Part shown: piece by piece, positions 1 to 6,290 of the stretch
Position numbering within the stretch: the first letter of the stretch is position 1
Layout: every line of letters begins with the position of its first letter
Assembly: GCA_913774795.1 (NCBI GenBank)
Contig: CAJYIL010000649.1
Span: forward strand, 1 to 11,715
DNA length: 11,715 nt
Direction: 5' to 3'
Source of the DNA: Pseudobdellovibrionaceae bacterium
GTDB lineage: Bacteria > Bdellovibrionota > Bdellovibrionia > Bdellovibrionales > JAMPXM01
The notes under the pieces: generated by a model
The model's input: only the letters and a program-made list of their open reading frames with translations
What the model was told of the DNA's origin: nothing
Database searches by the model: none
Translations under genes and position numbers: made by a program

Positions 1-934
1 CGCCTTCGCCCATGATGTTCGCGAGAAGATCAAGTGCGTAAGACTCGTCGTCGCCGTTTTTGGGAGTATGATACGCAAGTACAAATTGCATTGCTTGAAC
101 CGGTTTCGTCAAAAACTGAGAGCGCGGGGCTGTTTGCGCTGGTTCCATCGAGCGTGGACGATTCGCGATCTCTTGCGAAGGAATAGCGGCGTAATACTTC
201 TCGATCAGCTTCTTTGCAGCCGCCGAATCAAAATCACCCGCCACAACGACGATGGCGTTGTTTGGAGCGTAATACATTTTGTGAAAGGCCTGAGCGATCT
301 CCGCCGTGACGTTGGCCGGCTCGAGATCTTTCATATAGCCGATGACGGGCCACTTGTACGGGTGAACGCGAAAGGCGGTTCCGAAAAGCGCTTCTCTCAA
401 CACGCCCATCGGATTGTTGTCGACGCGCATGCGACGTTCTTCCGTGACGACTTGCAACTCCGCTTTCAGAGTCTCTCCGTCGATCTTCAAATTTTGCATG
501 CGATCGGATTCGATATCGATCACGAGCTCAAGTTTCGATGACGGAAGATTTTCGTAATAGCCCGTGTAATCGTTCGTTGTAAACGCATTGTTCGTGGCGC
601 CGTTCGCTTGAAGGACGGTGTCGAGCTGCTCACCTGTGTAACGTTTCGCGCCCCGGAACATCATGTGTTCGAACAAGTGCGCGAGACCCGTGTGACCTGG
701 CTCTTCGTTTTTTGATCCGACCCGGAACCACGTTTGATAGCTGATCAACGGAACCGAGTGGTCTTCGTGAAGAACGACGGTCAGACCGTTGGCGAGTTTG
801 TATTTTTCGACGGGAAACTGGATCTGCGAACCGATGTCACCAGCGGGTTTCGGTGCGGGAACGGGAGCGTCGACGGCGAGCGCGATCGTGGGAATCAAAA
901 GCGCTGCCAGCAACCATCCTTTGGGTGCGAACAT
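1..934 (-). CDS. Secreted M16 (pitrilysin/insulinase-like) zinc peptidase, N-terminal part
   Basis: The reading frame starts at 934 and runs off the left edge, so only about 311 residues are visible. A signal peptide (residues 1-20, cleavage after IALA) suggests export to the periplasm. The inverted zinc-binding motif HLFEH (H86, E89, H90) is intact, and the expected downstream acidic zinc ligand is E165 or E166 in VVTEERR, at the 74-76 residue spacing known for M16 enzymes. The rest of the first M16 domain follows (HPYKWPVIGY around 191, YAPNNAIVVVAGDF around 231). Family members degrade peptides or short unfolded proteins, often with two such domains or with a second inactive-subunit gene. 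A good ribosome site (GGAGG, 5 bases before ATG) supports the start. The gene is divergent from the barrel protein, 100 bp away. The family assignment is secure; the substrate is unknown. Confidence 0.95.
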   Translation of the reverse strand, partial: MFAPKGWLLAALLIPTIALAVDAPVPAPKPAGDIGSQIQFPVEKYKLANGLTVVLHEDHSVPLISYQTWFRVGSKNEEPGHTGLAHLFEHMMFRGAKRYTGEQLDTVLQANGATNNAFTTNDYTGYYENLPSSKLELVIDIESDRMQNLKIDGETLKAELQVVTEERRMRVDNNPMGVLREALFGTAFRVHPYKWPVIGYMKDLEPANVTAEIAQAFHKMYYAPNNAIVVVAGDFDSAAAKKLIEKYYAAIPSQEIANRPRSMEPAQTAPRSQFLTKPVQAMQFVLAYHTPKNGDDESYALDLLANIMGEG

Positions 935-1034
935 ATGAACCTCCGTGTGCCGTAACAGCATCAACCTCATCGCTCGATGGGTCAATGGCGGGAAATGCTT
1001 CCTTCACAAGAAATTCGTCGTTAGAGTCAGCCGC

Positions 1035-1895
1035 ATGTCTCTTGTTGCCACTCTGCTCACGACCCTTTTCTTCGCCTCTTTGTCGCACGCCGCGCCAAAC
1101 GTGAAGCCTGTTCCGGTCACTCCACCGCTGACACCAACAGGTCCAGCGAAACGCTCACTCGTCATGGAAGAAAGCGACTGGAAACCGTGGAGCGTAAATC
1201 TCGTTACGGGCTACATGGATTACAAAGAGCCCGGGCTCATGCGCGAGTACGGGATTATGTCGGGAGTGCAAGGGATTTACTCTTACCTAAGCGACTCCGG
1301 TGTCCAGTATCAAGGTGAAGCCTCGTTTCTGTTGGGTCAACTCAAGTACGACGGCGGCAATCTCGCCGGCAAACGCTACACGCAACCGACTAACGACTGG
1401 ATCATCGAAACACGCGGCACGATCGGTCTCTACCGAAACTTCACGCCCTCGTGGTCGATCACCCCGTACGCCGGTCTCGGCTTTCGCGATCTGAACGATA
1501 AAATCCAAGGCTCAGGATCTTACAATCGCAATATCTCTTACGTGTATCTGCCGCTGGGAGTTCAACTCGCGGGCTTCTTCGATCAAACATGGTCGCTTTC
1601 GTTGACCGGTGATCTCGATTTGATGGTTTACGGAACCGTGATTTCGAGCCTCAGCGACGTCGACTCATCGGCACCAGATGTCACGAACCATAACAAGGGT
1701 CTCGGAGGGCGTCTCACGGCGTCGGTTCGCAAAGATCTCGGGCGATGGGCGCTTCGATTCGGTGCGCTCTACCAAAAATGGAAGATCGATCAATCCGACG
1801 GCGTGAAACTCACCATCGGGAGCACGACCGGAACATTGTACGAGCCCGAAAACGAATTCGATTTCTTCGGCTTCACCATCGGCGCTGACTTTTAA
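1035..1895 (+). CDS. Outer-membrane beta-barrel protein, function unknown
   Basis: This is a 286-residue exported protein. I start it at ATG 1035 because that places a typical signal peptide (MSLVATLLTTLFFASLSHAA) at the N terminus; the same frame is open back to 945, but the extra 30 residues look like untranslated leader. After a proline-rich linker (22-38) the mature part shows alternating hydrophobic/polar strands rich in Tyr, Gly and Trp (for example VNLVTGYMDY, TPYAGLGFRD, YVYLPLGVQLAG, WALRFGALYQKW) and ends in Phe (FGFTIGADF), the usual C-terminal signature of a Bam-inserted barrel. I estimate 8-12 strands; no family-specific motif is recognised. menB follows after 12 bp, so the two genes may be co-transcribed although their roles look unrelated. 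The ribosome site is weak. Confidence 0.8.
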   Translation: MSLVATLLTTLFFASLSHAAPNVKPVPVTPPLTPTGPAKRSLVMEESDWKPWSVNLVTGYMDYKEPGLMREYGIMSGVQGIYSYLSDSGVQYQGEASFLLGQLKYDGGNLAGKRYTQPTNDWIIETRGTIGLYRNFTPSWSITPYAGLGFRDLNDKIQGSGSYNRNISYVYLPLGVQLAGFFDQTWSLSLTGDLDLMVYGTVISSLSDVDSSAPDVTNHNKGLGGRLTASVRKDLGRWALRFGALYQKWKIDQSDGVKLTIGSTTGTLYEPENEFDFFGFTIGADF

Positions 1896-1907
1896 ACGGA
1901 GCTTTTC

Positions 1908-2804
1908 ATGTTTGATCCAAAAGAATGGACAGTCGTAGACGGATTCGATTTCAAAGACATCACTTATCACCGTCACGTGCGTCTCGGCTTTGTTCGCGTC
2001 GCCTTCAATCGCCCAGAAGTTCGCAACGCTTTTCGCCCGCAAACTGTCGATGAGCTGTTGCTAGCCCTCGAACACGCGCGCACGTCGGCCGATGTCGGCG
2101 TCGTGATGATCACCGGCAACGGCCCGTCACCCAAAGATGGTGGATGGGCGTTTTGCTCCGGCGGCGATCAGCGCATCCGTGGCCGCGACGGTTACAAATA
2201 CGATGGCGCCGACCGCGCAGCCGAGCCAACGGCCGCCGAACTTGCACGCCTGGGCCGCTTGCACATCCTTGAAGTTCAGCGCTTGATCCGCTTCATGCCG
2301 AAAGTCGTGATGGCCGTTGTTCCGGGTTGGGCCGTCGGTGGCGGGCACTCCCTTCACGTCGTTTGCGATATGACATTGGCTTCAGCCGAACACGCAATCT
2401 TCAAGCAAACTGACGCCGACGTTGCATCGTTTGACGGCGGCTACGGCTCGGCTTACCTCGCGCGCATGGTCGGCCAAAAACGCGCGCGCGAAATCTTTTT
2501 CTTGGGCGCCAACTACTCCGCGCAAGAAGCGTTCGATATGGGCATGGTCAACAAAGTTGTTCCGCACGCCGAGCTTGAGAAAGTCGCGACCGAGTGGGCC
2601 GCCGAAATCCTTACGAAATCTCCAACCGCCATTCGCATGCTGAAGTACGCGTTTAACTTGTGTGACGACGGCCTCGTCGGCCAACAACTCTTCGCCGGCG
2701 AAGCCACCCGCCTTGCCTACGGCACCAACGAAGCCGTCGAGGGGCGAGATGCGTTCGTCGAGAAGAGAGCACGGGACTTCGCGAAGTTTCCGTGGAGCTA
2801 CTAA
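1908..2804 (+). CDS. menB: 1,4-dihydroxy-2-naphthoyl-CoA synthase
   Basis: MenB closes the naphthoquinone ring of o-succinylbenzoyl-CoA in cytoplasmic menaquinone synthesis. The 298-residue protein is a full-length crotonase-fold enzyme with very characteristic MenB blocks: FNRPEVRNAF (33-42), FCSGGDQRIRG (82-92), the oxyanion-hole region VPGWAVGGGHSLHVVCD (138-154), SFDGGYGSAYLAR (174-186) and the C-terminal FAKFPWSY. Active-site residues S174, D176 and Y271 align with those described for known MenB enzymes. At the position of Gly156 in E. coli MenB this protein has D169 (TDADV), as in the Mycobacterium enzyme; Asp there replaces the bicarbonate cofactor, so I infer a bicarbonate-independent type. 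GGAG 6 bases before ATG supports the start. No other men gene is in the window. Confidence 0.97.
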   Translation: MFDPKEWTVVDGFDFKDITYHRHVRLGFVRVAFNRPEVRNAFRPQTVDELLLALEHARTSADVGVVMITGNGPSPKDGGWAFCSGGDQRIRGRDGYKYDGADRAAEPTAAELARLGRLHILEVQRLIRFMPKVVMAVVPGWAVGGGHSLHVVCDMTLASAEHAIFKQTDADVASFDGGYGSAYLARMVGQKRAREIFFLGANYSAQEAFDMGMVNKVVPHAELEKVATEWAAEILTKSPTAIRMLKYAFNLCDDGLVGQQLFAGEATRLAYGTNEAVEGRDAFVEKRARDFAKFPWSY

Positions 2805-2813
2805 GGGAATTAA

Positions 2814-2835
2814 GTTTAGACGTACTAAACGTACG
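2814..2835. repeat. Two overlapping, mutually exclusive small hairpins after menB
   Basis: Ten bases after the menB stop, GTTTAG (2814-2819) can pair with CTAAAC (2825-2830) around a 5-base loop. CGTAC (2821-2825) can instead pair with GTACG (2831-2835), also with a 5-base loop. The two stems share bases, so only one can form at a time. No T-tract follows either, so a plain intrinsic terminator is unlikely. The pairing is seen directly; any role, such as switching or RNA end protection, is a guess. Confidence 0.5.
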
Positions 2836-2922
2836 CGTTCATGTTCACGAGCATGTTCACGTTCAATGTCCAAACGTTAATACATCGAACGTGAACGCGA
2901 ACATGATCGTGAACGTGTCCGT
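2835..2922. repeat. Long imperfect inverted repeat made of hexamer units
   Basis: The left arm (2835-2869) reads in 6-base steps as GCGTTC, ATGTTC, ACGAGC, ATGTTC, ACGTTC, AATGTC. The right arm (about 2883-2922), read on the opposite strand, gives ACGGAC, ACGTTC, ACGATC, ATGTTC, GCGTTC, ACGTTC, GATGTA. With one extra hexamer in the right arm, the arms pair over about 30 bp with few mismatches, around a loop of roughly 13 bases. The element fills most of the menB-GST gap and ends about 26 bases before the GST ribosome site. It could be a transcript-end hairpin, a protein-binding palindrome or a dispersed REP-like element; the window has only this copy. Confidence 0.75.
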
Positions 2923-2962
2923 TTAAAACGTCGAACGTCGGTTTGCTTAGGAGGATTCGATC

Positions 2963-3577
2963 ATGAACAGCGTTACCGTCTGGTCGACTCCGGGTACCGG
3001 TTCCTCCATCGCCGAGTGCTTCCTTGCGCTCAGCGGAATTCCGTACGCGAGAGAAGTCATCAATTACGAAGACCCCGCCGATCTTGCGCGACTCACGAAA
3101 CTCAATCCGCTGGGGCAAGTGCCGACACTCGTGCTTCCGAACGGTGAGGTTCTCACCGAGACGCTTGCTGTGATGAATTGGTGTCAGCGGCAATCGCCCG
3201 ATTCTCCGCTGATTCCGAAGAACTATTATGTTCGATTTCAACGGTGGGTCACGATGATCGTGGCCGCGATTTATCCGACGTGGACGTACGGTGATACGCC
3301 CGCGAAATGGGTCGATGGCGAGAGTGCGATTGCGCGACTGAGAGTCACGACCGATGAGCACCGCAAAAAACTCTGGCTGGCCTACGAAGAGCAAATCAAA
3401 GGTCCGTTCTTCTTAGGACAGGAGATGTGCGCGATCGACGTCTATATCGCGATCATGACGAACTGGCGCCCGCGCTCTGAGTGGTTCGAGCAGCACGCGC
3501 CCAAGATGATCGAAATAAAAAAACGGGTGTCGTCTGACACCCGCCTTCGCGAGATTTTCGCTTTTCACTTCGGTTGA
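2963..3577 (+). CDS. Glutathione S-transferase family protein
   Basis: This is a 204-residue protein of typical cytosolic GST length. The N-terminal thioredoxin-like half (about 1-78) has the family landmarks: a WSTPGTGSS segment where the catalytic Ser/Cys/Tyr normally sits, NPLGQVPTLVL with the cis-proline P54, and GEVLTETLAV, where E66-T67 replaces the usual Glu-Ser of the glutathione gamma-glutamyl site. The helical C-terminal half carries a conserved buried Asp (D159 in AIDVYIA). Substrate and true catalytic activity cannot be read from the sequence; it could be a conjugating enzyme or a thiol-handling relative. Translation should be efficient: AGGAGG lies 8 bases before ATG. The gene converges on fliL with 1 bp between the stop codons, and its last 20 codons contain the fliL terminator. 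Confidence 0.88.
   Translation: MNSVTVWSTPGTGSSIAECFLALSGIPYAREVINYEDPADLARLTKLNPLGQVPTLVLPNGEVLTETLAVMNWCQRQSPDSPLIPKNYYVRFQRWVTMIVAAIYPTWTYGDTPAKWVDGESAIARLRVTTDEHRKKLWLAYEEQIKGPFFLGQEMCAIDVYIAIMTNWRPRSEWFEQHAPKMIEIKKRVSSDTRLREIFAFHFG
3513..3543 (-). terminator. Intrinsic terminator of fliL, inside the GST coding sequence
   Basis: A perfect 8-bp stem (3524-3531 with 3536-3543, loop of 4) is followed on the minus strand by seven T residues and then ATTT. The orientation fits only minus-strand transcription, so it terminates fliL, whose stop is 36 bases upstream. The hairpin is encoded by GST codons from about K187 to R194, so one DNA segment serves as protein code for one gene and terminator for the other. 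Confidence 0.9.
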
Positions 3578-3578
3578 G

Positions 3579-4097
3579 TTACTGAACCAAGAACTCGTTG
3601 AAGTAGATGTCTTTGACGACGCCGGCTTTCATTTGCTGGTTCAAAGCGACCGAGATTTGGTCTTTCAAGAAGAGCTTGCCTTGGATGGTCTCGACATCAT
3701 CGAAGGTCTTCTTGTTCAAGATCCGGATGATCTGGTCGCGAACCTGCGGCGAGTTGCGAACGATTTCTTCGAAGCCGTCTTTATCGAGCATCTCGAAAGT
3801 CATCTCGACTTTGATCAAGCGACGCGGCTGGCCGGCCATGTTCACCGCAAATCCCGGCATCGAGTACATGACCGAAGGTCCAGCTGACGCGATCTCGCGT
3901 TCTTTTTTGATTTCGAGTGCCGCTTGCGCCTCGGTGAGTTCCGGCGGCGTGTAAGCGATCGTCGATTTGTACGTCAGGAAAGCTCCTCCGCCCAAAACAA
4001 CGAGATTTAAAGCTGCAAAGAGCGGGAGCATGAGTTTACCCAGGTTCTTCTTCGGGGCTTGCTCTTGACCTTCAGCGGGAGCGGCAGCAGCAGACAT
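3579..4097 (-). CDS. fliL: Flagellar basal-body protein FliL
   Basis: FliL is a single-pass inner-membrane protein that surrounds stator units at the flagellar motor and supports torque or stator stability. The 172-residue protein has an Ala/Lys/Gln-rich cytoplasmic N terminus, one membrane helix (about 22-43, LMLPLFAALNLVVLGGGAFL) and a periplasmic domain that ends with the FliL signature VKDIYFNEFLVQ. The segment FAVNMAG, then RRLIKVEMTFEM, matches the first strands of the family domain. I chose ATG 4097 because GAGGA lies 7 bases upstream; a TTG two codons earlier (4103) would sit almost on top of that site. The gene stands alone here, with its own promoter-like sequence and terminator, rather than next to fliM as in many flagellar operons. 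Confidence 0.93.
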   Translation of the reverse strand: MSAAAAPAEGQEQAPKKNLGKLMLPLFAALNLVVLGGGAFLTYKSTIAYTPPELTEAQAALEIKKEREIASAGPSVMYSMPGFAVNMAGQPRRLIKVEMTFEMLDKDGFEEIVRNSPQVRDQIIRILNKKTFDDVETIQGKLFLKDQISVALNQQMKAGVVKDIYFNEFLVQ

Positions 4098-4104
4098 TTT
4101 CAAA

Positions 4105-4109
4105 TCCTC
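4105..4109 (-). promoter_or_regulatory. Ribosome-binding site that decides the fliL start
   Basis: GAGGA on the minus strand is 7 bases from ATG 4097 but only 1 base from the in-frame TTG at 4103, so the ATG is the more credible start. Confidence 0.65.
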
Positions 4110-4134
4110 ATGTGCTTCGTAAGTGTCTAAACTC

Positions 4135-4161
4135 TTATCGGACCTTCGGCTAACGGCTTGA
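4135..4161 (-). promoter_or_regulatory. Possible sigma-28 (FliA-type) flagellar promoter for fliL
   Basis: On the minus strand, TCAAGCCG, an 11-base spacer and TCCGATAA resemble the flagellar sigma-28 consensus TAAAGTTT-N11-GCCGATAA. The -10 box matches 7 of 8 positions and the spacer is exact, but the -35 box matches only 4 of 8. The predicted leader before fliL would be about 30 bases. A flagellar gene directly downstream makes the match more believable; the weak -35 keeps this tentative. Confidence 0.4.
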
Positions 4162-4242
4162 CGCTCTTTTTAGGTTTTTATTTCCTGTTACCGAAGACAT
4201 AATCAGAACTACGACATAAGCGTTTCAAGGATTGATCAGCGT

Positions 4243-5274
4243 ATGAGAAGTCTCCCGATTTTGGCGATGATGTTGACAGTTTCTTCGGTGGCAGCGCCCG
4301 CGTTTGCGGCTGAACCGACGGCGTCTCAAAGCGAGGCAGTGCCCGCGAGCCTCATGCAACTTCCGCCGGCTTCTAAGTACTATTCTGCTTACGCGTTCGT
4401 CGTCGACAAATCGGCACGCACTCTCGCTGTTTGGCAACAGACCGGAACAGGTCTTAAGAAAATCACCGAAGTCCCGGCCGACATGGGCCGCAACGAAGGC
4501 AACAAGATCTCGCGCGGAGACGCGAAGACGCCTGAAGGAATTTACTTCCTCCAAACCCAACTCGATCAACCGAAGCTCGATTTCTCCCGCTACGGTAAAC
4601 GCGCTTTTACGTCGGACTACCCGAACTACTACGACCGCCGCGAAGGAAAAACCGGCGACGGCATTTGGCTTCACTCGGTTCCAGACACGGTTCCCCTCAC
4701 GCGTGGATCGAGCGGCTGCGTCGTCGTTCGTAACGACATCATCCTCGATCTCACGAAGTATGTTCGCCTCGGACGCACCCCGATCCTGATCGAAAACAAA
4801 ACGGAGCTCGCTTCGCAAAACCAGGTCGAAAAGACATCGTCCGATTTGCAGAAGTGGATCGAAGACTGGCGCTCGGCTTGGGAATCGAAAGACATGGATC
4901 GTTACATCCAAGCGTACTCCGACGATTTCAAGTCGCAGCACATGAACAAAGCGCAGTGGAAGAAGTTTAAGACCGGCCTCGGCAACCAGTACAAGACGAT
5001 CACGGTGACGCTCTCGAACCCGACGATTTTGTCAGATCGTGACCGCGTCGTCGTTCGCTTCCTTCAGCAGTACACGTCAGACCAACACGCCGATTTCGGT
5101 GAAAAGGTTCTCTACTTGAAAAAAGAATCGAACGGCTACCGCATCGTCGGCGAGCAATGGAGCGAAGAAACTTCGCAAGTCGCAAAAGAAGAGATCGAAG
5201 CGACGACGCGCGCGTCTTCGACGGCACTGATTGCGCCCGCTTCGACCGATACCTCGGTTCGCGCAGCGAACTAA
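4243..5274 (+). CDS. Periplasmic L,D-transpeptidase (YkuD) with C-terminal NTF2/SnoaL-like domain
   Basis: L,D-transpeptidases make 3-3 peptidoglycan cross-links, attach proteins or exchange D-amino acids on stem peptides in the periplasm. The 343-residue protein starts with a signal peptide (cleavage after AFA, residue 23). The YkuD domain (about 48-185) holds the catalytic motif: H144 in IWLHS and SSGCVVV with nucleophile C159, plus the usual GDAKTPEGIYFL block (92-103). After a short linker, residues about 201-308 look like a single NTF2/SnoaL-like fold (DWRSAWESKDMDRYIQAYSDDF, later NGYRIVGEQWS), a domain found after YkuD in some proteobacterial enzymes and probably used for binding. An Ala/Thr/Ser-rich tail ends it. 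AAGGA 11 bases upstream is a modest ribosome site. A strong terminator follows, so the gene is probably monocistronic. Confidence 0.92.
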   Translation: MRSLPILAMMLTVSSVAAPAFAAEPTASQSEAVPASLMQLPPASKYYSAYAFVVDKSARTLAVWQQTGTGLKKITEVPADMGRNEGNKISRGDAKTPEGIYFLQTQLDQPKLDFSRYGKRAFTSDYPNYYDRREGKTGDGIWLHSVPDTVPLTRGSSGCVVVRNDIILDLTKYVRLGRTPILIENKTELASQNQVEKTSSDLQKWIEDWRSAWESKDMDRYIQAYSDDFKSQHMNKAQWKKFKTGLGNQYKTITVTLSNPTILSDRDRVVVRFLQQYTSDQHADFGEKVLYLKKESNGYRIVGEQWSEETSQVAKEEIEATTRASSTALIAPASTDTSVRAAN

Positions 5275-5298
5275 GCCGCCCGACCCTGTTAACGCAAT

Positions 5299-5334
5299 AA
5301 AAAAACGCGAGCTGCTGAGGCTCGCGTTTTTTTT
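5299..5334. terminator. Bidirectional intrinsic terminator
   Basis: An 8-bp GC-rich stem (5305-5312 with 5320-5327, loop of 7) is flanked by seven A residues on the left and an eight-T tract on the right, so it is a good terminator on both strands. It lies between the convergent L,D-transpeptidase gene (stop at 5274) and the minus-strand secreted-protein gene (stop at 5353), and probably ends both transcripts. Confidence 0.93.
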
Positions 5335-5352
5335 ATTTGATCCGAAATTAAC

Positions 5353-6111
5353 TTACTTCAAATCGATCGAAAGACCTGAGTTAAACAAATCAATCGTCTG
5401 ACCACGGTTCATCACTTTTGCCGTGACGTAAACGCTGTTCCCGATCCCGGCCGACTTCAATTTCTTTGCTGCTGCGGCGATCTCGGCCGCTGTTTCTTGA
5501 GAGACGCGTCCGTTCTCGACCGTGATGACGTGAGTTGTTTGAAGTTTCGTTTCAAGCAACACCGTCGCGATCGCTTGGATTTCGGACTGAGCGAGTTTCA
5601 CGCTCTTTCCTGTCGTCGTTACTTGTGCGGATGCAAGGTAAACATCGCACTTTGCTTTCACGACGGCTTTCGCCGGAGGAGTCGTCGGGATCGCGAGCTG
5701 AATGAGGCTGTCGTAATTTTCGACGCACGAGTTGATGCTGTTCGAGAGAGTCGCTGTCTGCACTCCCGAGACGTCTTCAACGGTCGTCGTCAACTTCACG
5801 GGAAGCTCGAGATCGAACTTCGGCTGAAACGTCATGTGCGATTTCACGCAAGGTGCGAATTCAGGTTCACCGTTCGGGCTCGGGCCGTACTCGTCGCACA
5901 CTTCGATGCGCGCGTAGCCGTTAAATTTCAAAGCGAGATCGCCGGCGGCTTCAACTTTCACTTGAGCTGAAACTTCGTCTTGCTTCAAGAGCGCTTGGCC
6001 GGCTGGCGACGTGTTCCATTCGGTGAGGGCCGTTGTGCCGTTGAGTTTCAAAGCGGCGTGGCTGGCGGCCGAGACCGAGAGGATGGATGCGAACAAAAGA
6101 GCGGTTTTCAT
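5353..6111 (-). CDS. Secreted four-cysteine protein, function unknown
   Basis: I do not recognise this 252-residue protein. ATG 6111 is chosen because a clear signal peptide (MKTALLFASILSVSAASHA) starts there and GGAG lies 5 bases upstream; the frame is open 60 codons further back, but that part reads as arginine/proline-rich noise. The mature protein is rich in Thr, Val, Ala and Lys, with many predicted beta strands. It has four cysteines in the mature part (IEVCDEY, FAPCVKS, NSCVEN, AKCDVY), which could form two disulfides in the periplasm. A helical stretch ETAAEIAAAAKKLKSA (about 207-222) precedes the final strands. It has no lipobox and no terminal aromatic barrel signature, so a soluble periplasmic or surface protein is most likely. 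It is divergent from the secreted M14 peptidase; a shared role is possible but unproven. Confidence 0.8.
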   Translation of the reverse strand: MKTALLFASILSVSAASHAALKLNGTTALTEWNTSPAGQALLKQDEVSAQVKVEAAGDLALKFNGYARIEVCDEYGPSPNGEPEFAPCVKSHMTFQPKFDLELPVKLTTTVEDVSGVQTATLSNSINSCVENYDSLIQLAIPTTPPAKAVVKAKCDVYLASAQVTTTGKSVKLAQSEIQAIATVLLETKLQTTHVITVENGRVSQETAAEIAAAAKKLKSAGIGNSVYVTAKVMNRGQTIDLFNSGLSIDLK

Positions 6112-6290
6112 GCGAACTCCAGGGGTATGTGGGGGGAGGTGCGATGCGGGCGCAGGTATACCCGCCTTTCTCCAGAAGGGAATGTCAGGATGCAGTTTGT
6201 CTAAAACTTTCCCCCGGAGGCGGCCGAAATCCGGCTCCATTTTGGGTCCAAACCTCCCTTGTTTCATGTGAGGACGGCACCTCAAGTGCA

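Noticed and set aside
68..541. 157-codon plus-strand open frame at the left end
   Set aside because: It is the complement of the M16 peptidase coding sequence, which carries the HLFEH zinc motif.
957..985. TTGACC and GATGCT (minus strand, 17-base spacer) as a promoter for the M16 gene
   Set aside because: The -35 is good but the -10 matches only 3 of 6 positions; not enough to list.
2382..2873. 163-codon open frame on the minus strand opposite menB, starting inside the hexamer repeat
   Set aside because: menB fully explains this DNA with unmistakable family motifs; the antisense frame has no domain, and its start lies in repetitive sequence.
2825..3394. 189-codon minus-strand open frame opposite the GST gene
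   Set aside because: It overlaps a clear GST with a strong ribosome site, and has no recognisable domain itself.
4198..4203. CATAAT as a -10 box for the L,D-transpeptidase gene
   Set aside because: The box matches 5 of 6 positions and is well placed, but no convincing -35 element lies 16-18 bases upstream.
4225..4941. 238-codon minus-strand open frame opposite the L,D-transpeptidase gene
   Set aside because: It is an arginine/valine-rich antisense shadow of a gene with a signal peptide and an intact catalytic motif.
6202..6230. TAAAACTT and GCCGAAAT as a sigma-28 promoter for the M14 gene
   Set aside because: Both boxes match 6 of 8 positions, but the spacer is 13 instead of 11 bases and the gene has no flagellar link.
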